Below, piece by piece: positions 53,462 to 63,649 of a DNA stretch of 64,000 bases. The translations under genes were made by a program, and so were the position numbers. The notes below the pieces were generated by a model. It was not told the DNA's origin. It did no database searches and saw only the letters and a list, made by a program, of their open reading frames with translations. Numbering within the stretch: the first letter of the stretch is position 1; the number at the start of each line of letters is the position of its first letter. Origin of the DNA: Nitrospira sp. (GTDB lineage: Bacteria; Nitrospirota; Nitrospiria; Nitrospirales; Nitrospiraceae); assembly GCA_018242765.1 (NCBI GenBank), contig JAFEBH010000022.1:78710-142709 (forward strand), given 5' to 3'.

Positions 53462-55795
53462 CTACACTGCCACGGACCGTTCACCGGCCGAATAATCCAA
53501 CATGTAGCTTGGGAGCGCGTTAGACGCCACGCCATTCAGGATCACATGGATGGGTTTTTGCGCCCGTAGCGAACCAAGCGCTTGTTTGACCGCCTGCTTT
53601 GATGTCACATTTGCCCGTACAACCAGCACATGGAGGTCACAATGGCTCTCAAGCACATTCATAGTCGCCACAGGGAGGATTGGGGGCGCATTCAGAAGGA
53701 CATAATCAAACTCATCTCGGAGCTGAGACAAGACTCGGCCTAGTTGGCCAGCTCGTAGTAGTTCAGTAGAACCAGCAACCGATTCACCAGCTGGCATAAT
53801 CCAACAGGACACGTCAGAGAACGCTCCCATCGCTTGCTGTGGAGGAATATCGCTCTTTAGGCAATCAACAAGCCCGTGCTTGACTGGTGCTTCGAGAAAC
53901 GCCGCCATTTCGGGAAACACAAAATCACAATCCACCAGAAGAACCCGCCTCCCAAAATCTCGAGCAAGTGTATACCCGAGATTGATCACAGTCGTTGTTT
54001 TTCCCTCGCCCTTGATCGCACTCGTTACAGCCGCAACGATCGGCCCACCTGAAGTATTGAGAAGCTGTAACCTTGCTGCAGCAACGCGATATTGCTCAGC
54101 CGCCATGGAGCGCGGGTAGAGCTTTGTAACAAACCTCCTATCAAGCCCCTGAAAATTGGCTTGCCCAATAGGGGATAGAGCACCCCGCATCCCCTCCGAT
54201 CGAGAGTTCATCGTCATACCGAGGGAAATCCTTGGCAACGCCGTTTTCTGCGATAAATCTGAACCACTACCTGTCTGCCATAAGGATGAAAAATCTGGAA
54301 TGGCGGCCAACAACCGAGGACCCGTAAGAAGAAATTCAACATCTTCTGGACCTCGAAATTGTTCCGTAAGTCGCTCTCGCAGAATCGCCAATCCTCCCCC
54401 CAACACACATCCAAACAAGAATCCCAGGGCCAACAGTTTCGCTTTGTTTGGGACAACCGGAGCCAGTGGAAGCATGGCATGCTCAATTATGCGGAACTTA
54501 CCGCCCTTCTGGCGTTTCTCAATATTTTCTTCGACTCGCGTATGCAAACGCTTATCAAGGAGCTTCGCATAATTTTCCTTCAGATTGCCGTAATCGCGCT
54601 CAAGGACCAGGAGCTCCTGCTCAACAATGGGTGACCTCTCCAGCCGTTTTTCAAGGTCTTGCCTAGACGCTTGCAACTGCCCAAGACGCCGCTGAAGAAG
54701 AGAAATTTCCGTCTTTTCCTCGCTCTGCAACTTCGCAAGGTCCTGAAGATACGGATCGAGCGGCGCTTTATCCGACCTGATTGCATCACGTCCATACACA
54801 TTCACTAGCTCATCCTCTACTTGTCGGATTTCTTCTTTTACTAAGACTACTTCAGGGTACCCATCCCAAAACTCAGCTCTCAACTTCACGAGTTGCTCTC
54901 GCAGTTCTCGAAGCCGCTTAAACAACGGGTCTGGTTCCATGGATCGAGAAGTCACAAGACTCGGACTCTGTTGCCCAGATGCGCGGTACTGTTGCACTGC
55001 CTGATTCAGCATCGCAAGCTTCTCGGAATGGCGTTGGAGGTCCTCGTTCGTCCTCACAAGATCGACTTCCACACGATCCAACAACCGCATATTGGCTTCT
55101 CCTTGGCTGGGAAGCCCCCCCACATGCGTTTTCTTAAACTGACTGACGCGATCTTCCTTCTTCTCCAACTCACGCTTCATCTGCTGCAGCTCTTGATCCA
55201 AAAACTCTCCAGCACCTTCTACTTCCTTCTCTCGTTCCTTGTTTGTGTCTTCAATAAATTTGCCCGCGATACGTTCTGTCACCCGCATAGCCGTTCTAGG
55301 ATCCCGATCCAAATAAGAGACCACAAATCCTTCTAGGAAGGTCGAGCTACTAAAACCAGCAGACGCCTCCATTTTGACCCGCTCCACCCGTGTCCTGCGG
55401 GCCACCTCGTAAAGAGCGTCCGCCTGCCCTTCTTCATCTAGCCCATCCGCATATAAGCCAGTCTCCTTGGCAATCTCCCCCAAGAAATCAGGGCTGATGA
55501 TTTGTCGCTGGATAAGAAACAGGATTTGATCAAATTTATCTTCGAGATCGCCTTTTCTCCCTCCACTATCAAACCTATCAATGACACTATTGATCCCCTT
55601 GGGCCCCTCAGCAACGATTAACGTGCTCGATTGATAATACTTGGTGGCAACGAGGTAGTACATCAACGCCAAGGTCATAGAAAGCGCAAGAGATCCAAGA
55701 ATGACCCATTTATTACGCGAGGCAATGACCAAATACTCACGAGCAGCACGAAATCCATCTTGCTCGATGTGTACGGAGGATTCAGGGTGTTGCAT
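53462..55795 (-). CDS. Wzc-like tyrosine kinase/chain-length determinant protein
   Basis: 777 residues. A Wzz N-terminal domain with TM1 (about 30-55) is followed by a long coiled-coil periplasmic region (about 190-430), TM2 (about 455-475) and a C-terminal BY-kinase-like ATPase (about 565-755; Walker A SAIKGEGKTTT, A' LLVDCD). The Walker B position reads YVLLNAPP instead of the usual IDTPP, and the C-terminal Tyr cluster is reduced to two Tyr. Such proteins control polysaccharide polymer length and export. This one may have weak or no kinase activity. Confidence 0.9.
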   Translation of the reverse strand: MQHPESSVHIEQDGFRAAREYLVIASRNKWVILGSLALSMTLALMYYLVATKYYQSSTLIVAEGPKGINSVIDRFDSGGRKGDLEDKFDQILFLIQRQIISPDFLGEIAKETGLYADGLDEEGQADALYEVARRTRVERVKMEASAGFSSSTFLEGFVVSYLDRDPRTAMRVTERIAGKFIEDTNKEREKEVEGAGEFLDQELQQMKRELEKKEDRVSQFKKTHVGGLPSQGEANMRLLDRVEVDLVRTNEDLQRHSEKLAMLNQAVQQYRASGQQSPSLVTSRSMEPDPLFKRLRELREQLVKLRAEFWDGYPEVVLVKEEIRQVEDELVNVYGRDAIRSDKAPLDPYLQDLAKLQSEEKTEISLLQRRLGQLQASRQDLEKRLERSPIVEQELLVLERDYGNLKENYAKLLDKRLHTRVEENIEKRQKGGKFRIIEHAMLPLAPVVPNKAKLLALGFLFGCVLGGGLAILRERLTEQFRGPEDVEFLLTGPRLLAAIPDFSSLWQTGSGSDLSQKTALPRISLGMTMNSRSEGMRGALSPIGQANFQGLDRRFVTKLYPRSMAAEQYRVAAARLQLLNTSGGPIVAAVTSAIKGEGKTTTVINLGYTLARDFGRRVLLVDCDFVFPEMAAFLEAPVKHGLVDCLKSDIPPQQAMGAFSDVSCWIMPAGESVAGSTELLRAGQLGRVLSQLRDEFDYVLLNAPPILPVATMNVLESHCDLHVLVVRANVTSKQAVKQALGSLRAQKPIHVILNGVASNALPSYMLDYSAGERSVAV

Positions 55796-55868
55796 GGTTA
55801 CCTATGCTCCAAGTATTGTGCGCCGGTACAACTAAGACGGGAATCTATAAAGTTTCTCACTGTGGTCA

Positions 55869-58418
55869 TCATCGTTTTATTAAGGAATCAACTCCGCTTG
55901 AGACCGCTTCTTCCGATTTAGCCTCAGAACCCGCTGCTCCGAACATCGGAACAATCTCTTTCAACTGCTCAAGTACTACACTAGACTCATCATGAGAACT
56001 GGCCACCTCCAGAGCTGATAATTTCTCTCGAAATACTGCGAAGTCGAGAGGGTTTATCGTCCGGATTTGCAAAATCTTGTCCAGCGGAGAGCCTACAGCA
56101 ATCTCTCCCTCACCGATTAATTCCTCGTAGAGCTTTTCTCCTGGCCGAAGCCCGACGAATTGAATGGGGATGTCTCTCCCCGGAACAAGTCCTGATAATC
56201 GGATGAGGCTTCGAGCAATATCCAGCACCTTGATTTGCTCACCCATATCGAGAATATAGGTGTGACCTTGCTCACCAACAGTTGCAGCCTGGAGAACCAG
56301 CTGGACCGCCTCAGGAATGAGCATAAAGTATCGGCGGATCTCTGGATGGGTAACAGTCACCGGACCACCAGACCTGATTTGTTCCTGGAAACGAAGCAAG
56401 ACACTCCCACTACTGCCAAGAACATTCCCGAACCGAACAAGAAGAAATCGTGTCCGGCTAGTCCTGGCAATATCCTGGATAATAAGCTCAGCCACCCGTT
56501 TCGTCGCGCCCATCACACTCGATGGATTGACTGCTTTATCAGTCGATATATGGACAAATTGCTCCACGCCATAGAGACTGGCCGCTTCGGCCATGATACG
56601 GGTGCCGATACAGTTATTCTTCACCGCTTCAATGGGGTTGGCCTCAACGAGCGGCACATGTTTATGTGCCGCTGCATGGAACAAGATTTGAGGGCGATAC
56701 CGCTCAAGCACAGCCGAAAGCCTTTGAGCATCTGTGATATCCCCAATCAGTGGGATAATGGGAAAGGAATACTTTTTATCATCAAGTTCCTTGTGAATAT
56801 TGTATAGGCTATTTTCATGGCGCTCATACAATAACAGTCCTTTAGGCTCGAACGACGCAATTTGGCGAGCTAATTCTGAACCAATCGAGCCACCCGCACC
56901 AGTAATCAAGACCGTCTTATCTTGGACTAACTGTCTCGTGGCTCGATTATCGAGATTCACTGGGGCGCGTGACAGAAGATCAGGGACTGACACGTTTCGA
57001 ATCTGACTGACCGCACTTTGATCCGTGAGAAGCTCCTCCTTACTTGGCAATACCTTAATTGACACATCATATGGCTCTAGCTTAATAACCAGGTCTCGAA
57101 GAAATTCAGGTGTCGGATTGGGCACAGCTACCACAACAATTTCAGGCTTGAGTGATTCAATCAGCCTGGGGATATCTTGCATGCCCCCCAAGACACGAAC
57201 CCCATGAATACGCTGATTAAGAAGTACCCTATTCTCGTCAACAAGCCCAATTGGTTGGCAATTAAATACACTGCGCGTCTTCATCTCACGCACAACCCGC
57301 TCGCCAGAATCTCCGGCGCCAATAACCAAAACTCTCCGCCTCTTCTGAAATACAACTTTGTCCCGCAACACTCGGGAAGACAATCTCATGCCTGCAAGAA
57401 ATCCTACAATGAGTATGGCATCAATGGCAAAAATAGAACGGGGATAACTGTAAATCCCCATCACCCAATAGACCCACATGACGAATGCAACAGTACTCAC
57501 CAAAACGCCCTTCAGAATATTTTGCAGATCCCAGAGGCTGGTGTATCTCCACAAACCTTCATTCAGACCATACAAAGCAAATGCAATCCCCCTCACGGCA
57601 ACTAACCCTAATACCGTCTGCTCGAAGACGTTGTGTTCGCTCGGAGGAATATTCCCATCGTATCGCAGAAAAAAAGCCAGATAGTTAGCCAGAACGATAA
57701 GACCTACGTCGACTACGACGATAATGGGCCGCCTCCATCTGGTAATGAACGAGGAAAACCCTGACCATGGGGAAGCGACTGAAACCTCAACCGCTGCTTT
57801 GAGTTCCGGAATTGTGAGCACCACGAGAGGCAATTTGGCAATATGCAGCAGCGTCTGTATGACAATGGCGCAATCGAGCCGCAAAGACATATGGCGGACA
57901 TATAGCTTTGCTAACCGCAGCTTTTCCGGAAGGACTTTATATTGATACTCTTCTTCGGGGTTTGATGAAGTGGCGAGAATTGCGGCTTCATCAATGTACT
58001 TCAACGAAGCCAAGTCCGTAATACCCGGTCGCACCGCAAGCACCTCAGCGAACTCCGAGCGTGCACACTCCACATAACGAGGAACCTCGGGCCTTGGCCC
58101 CACAAGGCTCATATCCCCCACAAGGACATTCCATAACTGCGGCAGTTCATCAAGTTTGAGCCTCCGCAAAACATGCCCAACTCTGGTTATACGACAATCT
58201 TGACCGACTGTAAGTAGTGGGCCACCCTCTGAACCATTCGAAACCATTGTTCGAAACTTTCGGATTGCGAATGGGCGAAATCCTTGCCCAACACGAATCT
58301 GCCGGAAGATCACAGGCCCGGGCGATTCAAACCTGATCAGTAGAGCAATAATAGCCAGAAGCGGTGATAAGATGATCAATCCAAGTGCTGCCAAACAGAC
58401 ATCACAGGTGCGCTTCAT
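55869..58418 (-). CDS. PglC-like/PglF-like fusion (sugar-phosphate transferase + nucleotide-sugar dehydratase)
   Basis: 849 residues from the ATG at 58418, which overlaps the aminotransferase stop (ATGA). Residues 1-195 are a short phosphoglycosyl transferase (membrane hairpin near 10-30; IRKFRTM; KLDELPQLWN with the catalytic Asp-Glu; LVGPRPEVPRYV). After a linker, four membrane helices (about 230-360) and two nucleotide-binding domains follow: a CoA-binding-like domain (about 365-500) and a CapD/PglF dehydratase (VLITGAGGSIGSELA near 515; STDKAVNPSSVMGATKR). One chain would make a UDP-4-keto sugar and also load the sugar phosphate on the lipid carrier. Frame and domains are intact. Confidence 0.92.
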   Translation of the reverse strand: MKRTCDVCLAALGLIILSPLLAIIALLIRFESPGPVIFRQIRVGQGFRPFAIRKFRTMVSNGSEGGPLLTVGQDCRITRVGHVLRRLKLDELPQLWNVLVGDMSLVGPRPEVPRYVECARSEFAEVLAVRPGITDLASLKYIDEAAILATSSNPEEEYQYKVLPEKLRLAKLYVRHMSLRLDCAIVIQTLLHIAKLPLVVLTIPELKAAVEVSVASPWSGFSSFITRWRRPIIVVVDVGLIVLANYLAFFLRYDGNIPPSEHNVFEQTVLGLVAVRGIAFALYGLNEGLWRYTSLWDLQNILKGVLVSTVAFVMWVYWVMGIYSYPRSIFAIDAILIVGFLAGMRLSSRVLRDKVVFQKRRRVLVIGAGDSGERVVREMKTRSVFNCQPIGLVDENRVLLNQRIHGVRVLGGMQDIPRLIESLKPEIVVVAVPNPTPEFLRDLVIKLEPYDVSIKVLPSKEELLTDQSAVSQIRNVSVPDLLSRAPVNLDNRATRQLVQDKTVLITGAGGSIGSELARQIASFEPKGLLLYERHENSLYNIHKELDDKKYSFPIIPLIGDITDAQRLSAVLERYRPQILFHAAAHKHVPLVEANPIEAVKNNCIGTRIMAEAASLYGVEQFVHISTDKAVNPSSVMGATKRVAELIIQDIARTSRTRFLLVRFGNVLGSSGSVLLRFQEQIRSGGPVTVTHPEIRRYFMLIPEAVQLVLQAATVGEQGHTYILDMGEQIKVLDIARSLIRLSGLVPGRDIPIQFVGLRPGEKLYEELIGEGEIAVGSPLDKILQIRTINPLDFAVFREKLSALEVASSHDESSVVLEQLKEIVPMFGAAGSEAKSEEAVSSGVDSLIKR

Positions 58419-59575
58419 CAACGTCGGTTCCTCTTCACAAGATCACGAACGATCCCGATGACACGATTAATCTCCTCCTCCGTCATTTTTGAATACAGCG
58501 GCAACGAAACGATTCGCTGAAACACCCCGCTCGAGACCGGCAGATCTCCAGGTCGATAACCTCCCATATCTCGGTGGTAGGGATGGAGATGAAGAGGAAT
58601 GAAATGCACACTGCACCCAACACCAGCCTGTTGGAGCTGACGGATAAATTCGTCACGGCTAATCCGCAAGCGATCCAACTCCAATTGAATCACATACAAG
58701 TGCCATGCATGCTGTACATGTGTTGCTGCTTGAGGGCAAATAATCTCCGGCAAATCCTTAAACCCTTCTTGATATTTAGCCGCATACTGCTCGCGCCCCT
58801 TCCAAAACCGTTCACACTTCTTCAACTGAGCCAAACCAAGAGCAGCAGCAATGTCCGTTAAGTTATACTTAAAGCCCGGTGAAAGTATTTCGTAATACCA
58901 CGAACCTTGAGAGGAATACCGATTCCACGCATCGCGACTGAGGCCATGTAGACTCATCATCCGCATACGAGCAGCCCACTCAGCATTATCCGTGGTAATC
59001 ATTCCACCTTCGCCAGTGGTAATATTCTTTGTTGCATAGAACGAAAAGCATGTAATATCCGAAATACCTCCGATCATTTTCCCGTGATATCGTGCCGGCA
59101 ACGCATGTGCCGCATCATCAATCACATGCAAATTGTTAGCTTTTGCAATCGCATGAATGGGTTTGAGATCACACGGATGCCCTGCGAAGTGTACGGGGAT
59201 AATCGCTTTTGTCCTCTTGGAAATGGCTTTCTCTATCAAATCCGTGTTCAGGTTCAACGTGCCTTCAGTACAGTCCAGCAATACAGGCCTAGCCTTAAAG
59301 TATGTCACCACCTCGGCTGTCGCCGCAAACGTCATGGTCGGAACCAGAACCTCATCACCTTCACGTATACCAATCGCCTCAAGTGCAAGATGAAGAGCCG
59401 CTGTACAAGAATTAACGGCAATGGCATGCGGAGCCCCCACCATCGCTGCAAATTCCCTTTCAAATTCTCGCACCTTAGGCCCCGTTGTCAGCCAGCCTGA
59501 TCGAAGAACCTCCACAACCTCTGCGACCTCTTCTTCACCCACATCAGACCTATGAAACGGCAGAAAGTCTTTCAT
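58418..59575 (-). CDS. DegT/DnrJ/EryC1 sugar aminotransferase (PglE-like)
   Basis: 385 residues with a PLP-dependent fold type I core: SCTAALHLAL, IDDAAHALPARY and the PLP Lys in FYATKNITTGEGG (about residue 190). AGGAG lies 7 bases before the ATG. It probably transaminates the 4-keto sugar produced by the dehydratase half of the next gene, with which it overlaps by four bases. Together they would give a bacillosamine-type precursor. The acetyltransferase partner is not in the window. Confidence 0.93.
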   Translation of the reverse strand: MKDFLPFHRSDVGEEEVAEVVEVLRSGWLTTGPKVREFEREFAAMVGAPHAIAVNSCTAALHLALEAIGIREGDEVLVPTMTFAATAEVVTYFKARPVLLDCTEGTLNLNTDLIEKAISKRTKAIIPVHFAGHPCDLKPIHAIAKANNLHVIDDAAHALPARYHGKMIGGISDITCFSFYATKNITTGEGGMITTDNAEWAARMRMMSLHGLSRDAWNRYSSQGSWYYEILSPGFKYNLTDIAAALGLAQLKKCERFWKGREQYAAKYQEGFKDLPEIICPQAATHVQHAWHLYVIQLELDRLRISRDEFIRQLQQAGVGCSVHFIPLHLHPYHRDMGGYRPGDLPVSSGVFQRIVSLPLYSKMTEEEINRVIGIVRDLVKRNRR

Positions 59576-60079
59576 CCACGAACTCCTCTCCGGTTAAGGG
59601 CCACTCACCAATGCAAGACACACTTTTCCCATAACCTTAAAAAATCACAATCCTTCTTTAGGGGGGCAGAGGGAACACGGTATTCCTGAAAGGGAACTTT
59701 CTTGAGTGGGACCCAAACCACTGGTCATTCTACAATACTAGAAGACTTAAGGCTATTGCAGAATAGCGAGATTAACACTTTATAATTCCCCAATCTCTCT
59801 CCGCTTTATTATTCAAGCTAGCCCCCTTGGATTTGAACCCAACAACGAACTGTGCTGCTCGACTCTTGACTGACGCCCTAATCCACCTCCTAGCGATACT
59901 TACTTGCACGGAGGTGAAGGGACCCCCATTCACCTCCTTCATACTCTCAAGTTCATTAGCCTTAACAACCATCATTAATTTTCATATAGATTGCATATCA
60001 ATAATTCTAGGCACGGGTATTGCTACTGCCTGAGCAGATAAAATATTTTACCAACCGCTGGTTTAGGGGGCACCTCTTA
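59576..60079. other. AT-rich intergenic region with a 9-base-arm hairpin
   Basis: About 500 bases between the divergent aminotransferase and FN3 lipoprotein genes. GGAGGTGAA (59910-59918) and TTCACCTCC (59929-59937) form a perfect 9-base stem. A 67-codon minus-strand reading here (59772-59975) has no family signal. The segment next to the lipoprotein start is clearly AT-rich. I see no tRNA, insertion end or other gene. Confidence 0.5.
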
Positions 60080-60742
60080 ATGTTAAAGAATGAAGCGTGG
60101 CCAAATTCGGATTATCGTAAAGTCACAAAACTAACGATTCTTTTAGTATTATCAACTATCGTGGGATGTGGAGGGGGTGGAGAGAGCAGCCCGATCACTT
60201 CCAATCTTTCCACCACGCCGTCTACCGAAGCAGATTCTTCTTCTGCCGAGACAGACCAGCCGTCATCAGATGTAGCCTCTCTTCCTGATGAACTACATGC
60301 CGGTGACGCAGAAGCTTCGGTAGAGGCTATTGCTTCTGCCCTGGAAGAGGAGCACGCAAATTTGACTGCCGACTCCCAACCTGGTTTAACTGACTCCGGT
60401 ACCCCAGAGAGCCAAGCGGAAGAGAATCCTCCCCCACAGGCCCCCACAGGAACCCCTGTGGTAGCGTTGAGCTCAACGCCGACAGGAGCTAGTGCAAATG
60501 TGACGTGGCAACCAAGTCCTGATTCAAACGTAAGTGGATACTATATTTATTACGGGAGACAACCTTCTGGAGAACCGGGAACGTGCGGCTATGAAGAGCG
60601 ATATGCGGTTGACTCTTCCTCTATTACGATTATGGACCTTGAACCCAACACCCCCTATTTCTTTGCCGTGAGCTCATACTCCAGCCACGAGAGCCCTTGC
60701 TCAAATGAAATAGCTATAGTAACACCGCCTGCTAGAGCGTAA
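60080..60742 (+). CDS. FN3-domain lipoprotein
   Basis: 220 residues from the ATG at 60080 (GGGGG upstream; the frame is open to 60020). The lipoprotein signal (TILLVLSTIVGC) gives a lipid anchor at about residue 30. Then comes a long Ser/Thr/Glu-rich disordered stretch (about 35-130) and one fibronectin type III domain (about 135-215; VTWQPSPDSNVSGYYIYYG, LEPNTPYFFAVSSYSS). It is probably surface-exposed. Its place between two aminotransferase genes of the polysaccharide locus is unexplained. Confidence 0.82.
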   Translation: MLKNEAWPNSDYRKVTKLTILLVLSTIVGCGGGGESSPITSNLSTTPSTEADSSSAETDQPSSDVASLPDELHAGDAEASVEAIASALEEEHANLTADSQPGLTDSGTPESQAEENPPPQAPTGTPVVALSSTPTGASANVTWQPSPDSNVSGYYIYYGRQPSGEPGTCGYEERYAVDSSSITIMDLEPNTPYFFAVSSYSSHESPCSNEIAIVTPPARA

Positions 60743-60976
60743 GACACCGATAGGCGAAACCACCAACCCTTGTGCGGGAGTCATGGATCCTGTAGGCACA
60801 AGAACAAAAACCAGGAAATTTTCTAAACGCAATGGCCTATCATTTGCCGTGCCTCCCTTGAGATCCCACAAGGCATACATAACCAGGCACTCTCCTGCGC
60901 ACAACCTCACTGCTGTGCGCTAAGCCTATTCAACACGGTTGAGAACGCTGCTCGGTCGGGGTGCCCACTCTCGTGA

Positions 60977-62113
60977 TTACTTATAGAAGGCAGTCACCAC
61001 CTCAACCACCTCCGCTTGCTGTTTCGTCGTCAACTCTGGGAAAATCGGAAGAGCGATCGTGTCCTTGGCTGCCCGTTCAGACTCAGGGAAATCCCCCTCT
61101 CTATATCCCAGGTATCCAAAACATTCCTGTAAATGGAACGGAACCGGATAGTAGATTTCCACCCCAATCTCATTTTGTTTGAGATATGCCACCAGTGCAT
61201 CTCGTCGCTCCACCCGGAGAACAAATTGGTTATAAATGTGGTAATGCCGAGTTCCCGATTGTCGATAGACCGGTATAGGTAAGCGCACCCTCTCTTTATG
61301 AACAAGCCCGCTGCACTCGAAGAGCTCTCCGTACCGGATCGCATTTTCCTGACGCCTCCTGGTCCATCCGTCCAGATAATTTAGTTTCACATTGAGGACC
61401 GCAGCCTGAATTGTATCCAGCCGAAAATTTCCACCGATCAGTTTGTGATAGTATTTTGGCTTACTCCCGTGGACTCGCAAGATTCTCATCCGCTCCGCAA
61501 GCTCGGGATCGCTGGTCACAGCCATCCCTCCATCACCTAAACAGCCCAGGTTCTTACTGGGGAAAAACGACAAACAGCCAATGGTACCCATACCACAAGT
61601 TCGACGACCATCACGGTATTCTGAGCCAATCGCTTGCGCTGCATCTTCAATGATGCTCAGGTTGTGCTGTTTGGCCACATCCATGATCGGTCCCATATCA
61701 GCACATTGTCCGTAAAGATGGACTGGGATGATGGCTTTGGTCCTGGTCGTCACAACCTGGCTAATCTTGGCAGGATCCATATTGTACGTTGTCGGATCGA
61801 TATCAACAAAAACCGGCTTCGCTCCGAGACGAACAACGACTCCGGCCGTCGCAAAAAATGAATAAGGTGTAGTAATGACCTCATCACCAGGACCAATCCC
61901 GAGCGCCATGAGAGCAATCAAGAGTGCATCTGTCCCCGAGGTCACCCCGATCCCATATTGAGCCTGACAGTAGGCGGCTACCCTCTCTTCCAACCTGCTC
62001 ACGTCAGGGCCCAAAATAAACGCCTGGCTCTTGAAGATCTGTTCCAACACCAACAGAATTTCCTGCTGAAGCGGCTCATGATGTGCCCTGAGATCAAGTA
62101 AAGGAACCCCCAT
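60977..62113 (-). CDS. DegT/DnrJ/EryC1 sugar aminotransferase (WbpE-like)
   Basis: 378 residues from the ATG at 62113 with GGAGGG upstream; the frame is open to 62158. The PLP core is present: SGTDALLIALMALGI, IEDAAQAIGSEY and the Lys in SFFPSKNLGCLGDGG. The GIGPGDEVITTPYSFFA pattern is typical of UDP-3-keto sugar aminotransferases such as WbpE. It belongs to the second polysaccharide locus. Substrate assignment is inference. Confidence 0.92.
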   Translation of the reverse strand: MGVPLLDLRAHHEPLQQEILLVLEQIFKSQAFILGPDVSRLEERVAAYCQAQYGIGVTSGTDALLIALMALGIGPGDEVITTPYSFFATAGVVVRLGAKPVFVDIDPTTYNMDPAKISQVVTTRTKAIIPVHLYGQCADMGPIMDVAKQHNLSIIEDAAQAIGSEYRDGRRTCGMGTIGCLSFFPSKNLGCLGDGGMAVTSDPELAERMRILRVHGSKPKYYHKLIGGNFRLDTIQAAVLNVKLNYLDGWTRRRQENAIRYGELFECSGLVHKERVRLPIPVYRQSGTRHYHIYNQFVLRVERRDALVAYLKQNEIGVEIYYPVPFHLQECFGYLGYREGDFPESERAAKDTIALPIFPELTTKQQAEVVEVVTAFYK

Positions 62114-62139
62114 GCAGCTCTCCCTCCTTTGTGGAACAC

Positions 62140-62424
62140 TTAGGAATCTTGTGTGCACGTTTCCGCAGAAACAGACGCAGGAAGAAGGAACAAGATGCCT
62201 CCACCTCCCTGCATTTCTTTACCGAACAGTCGTGGTGAAATCTCAATTATGCTGAGACGCACTTGCAGGCCCATGAACCAGTCCAGGATGCGTAGCAGAG
62301 GCTTACGCGCCAGCTTGAGTTCTACAGCCAACTTACATCCAATCGTGAATGTTGCAACAAACATCCGGCACTGCCCACCACCATGGAAGCACCTTTTCTG
62401 AAGAGGCCGCAATTGTCCAACCAA
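62140..62424 (-). CDS. Possible small protein or gene remnant upstream of the aminotransferase
   Basis: 94 codons from a TTG (internal Met at codon 20). The segment KLAVELKLARKPLLRILDWF and RLSIIEISPRLFG looks protein-like and partly membrane-associated, but I do not recognise it. A stop lies just upstream in the same frame, and another frame (62333-62548) is open above it, so a frameshifted remnant is possible. It ends 26 bases before the aminotransferase start. Confidence 0.28.
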   Translation of the reverse strand: MVGQLRPLQKRCFHGGGQCRMFVATFTIGCKLAVELKLARKPLLRILDWFMGLQVRLSIIEISPRLFGKEMQGGGGILFLLPASVSAETCTQDS

Positions 62425-62534
62425 GCGGGATTACCTTTGTCGCCACCCACATGCCAAATGCGCACGTACCTCCGCAAACCTCATCGACCGCGTTGCTTCT
62501 ATGTTTCACATAAATAACAACCCTTGGGCCATGA

Positions 62535-63494
62535 TTACGATTGACCATTCATACCCTCCAGACTAAGGTGCCTGGCGATCTCATCTGCAAGAATTTGTGA
62601 AAATACCTCCGCCCCCTTTGAGTTCAAGTGAGCCACATCCCTGAAGTATTCAGAGCGCCCAGTTATTCGCTCAGCGCTTCGTGCTGAAAGGTCGAGATAC
62701 TCCACTCCTTCGTGAGTTAACTGTAGATCGGCGATACGCTTGGACCAATCAACCAACGCTGCGGAATCCTCCTGATACCGCGGGCTATGGAACAGAATGA
62801 GCCGTGTCCCATTGACCTTGCAATACCGAGCAAGCTCGCTTAGATAACTTAGCTTTAGCTCCCAGAAGGGAGGAAATTCATCACTTGAAATTTCAGCAGG
62901 ACTTATGACGGGATCTACTCGCGCAACAAATGTGCCGTTAAGACCAACATATCCATCGTATTCATCAAGCATGTTATCGGTTCGCATAACCAGGTTCTTG
63001 ATGATGGAGAGAACTTTTCCATTGAAACGATAGGAGAATGAAAGATACTTAACCCACTCGTATTCCCCACGCATTAGAAGGATACCCCGAACACGCTCAC
63101 TTTCACCAAAGTAGCCTGAAAAGACATGTGTTCTCGCAAGTTCTTTTTCGGAATACGACAGGGATGCATAGTCTATATGAAGGAGGATCGCCTTGGGAGG
63201 GGCGTGAGCATGTGTCCAGATGTCAAGAAGCATGATCGCATAAAGAAAGTCATGGCCGTTAATTCCAGCATTGAATACCGATCCCGATAGTTGTTTTTTC
63301 AGAATGGCTGGTATCACATGATGCTTGGCCCTTGATGAACCAAGTACCAGAAAGTCAGCCTTCCGTCGAAGGACACCATTAATGATTCCCCCACTATCAC
63401 CAGTAGTCGTGTGCAAATAAAGCCGACTTAGAACACAACCAATCATCTGATCTATTCCAATGATAAGAACAGCTATAAACAGAACATGCTTCAT
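62535..63494 (-). CDS. SGNH-hydrolase-like membrane-anchored protein
   Basis: 319 residues with an N-terminal membrane helix (about 3-22). The SGNH pattern is present: LVLGSSRAKHHV with the candidate Ser, NAGINGHD for the Gly/Asn block, and DVAHLNSKGAEVF with the Asp-x-x-His. Such proteins often add or remove O-acetyl groups on polysaccharides (PatB, DltD or AlgX-like). An MBOAT partner is not visible in the window. Exact reaction unknown. Confidence 0.8.
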   Translation of the reverse strand: MKHVLFIAVLIIGIDQMIGCVLSRLYLHTTTGDSGGIINGVLRRKADFLVLGSSRAKHHVIPAILKKQLSGSVFNAGINGHDFLYAIMLLDIWTHAHAPPKAILLHIDYASLSYSEKELARTHVFSGYFGESERVRGILLMRGEYEWVKYLSFSYRFNGKVLSIIKNLVMRTDNMLDEYDGYVGLNGTFVARVDPVISPAEISSDEFPPFWELKLSYLSELARYCKVNGTRLILFHSPRYQEDSAALVDWSKRIADLQLTHEGVEYLDLSARSAERITGRSEYFRDVAHLNSKGAEVFSQILADEIARHLSLEGMNGQS

Positions 63495-63649
63495 GGAACC
63501 CCAATTAGGAAAGACTTGACTAGTTCACGTGTCCGTTTGGGAATCTATTCTCAGAGTAGTCAATAGAGGGAATCCGGTTAGCATCCACTGTTTAGGATTC
63601 TTTCCGTTGAATGCCCCCATAGCCTCGCCAACAGCCGTCATTGCACCTA

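Noticed and set aside
59820..59840. TTGGGTTCAAATCC on the minus strand resembling a tRNA T-arm
   Set aside because: The loop is the wrong size and no acceptor, D or anticodon arm follows.
59772..59975. 67-codon minus-strand reading in the intergenic gap
   Set aside because: No recognisable protein pattern; no good start signal.
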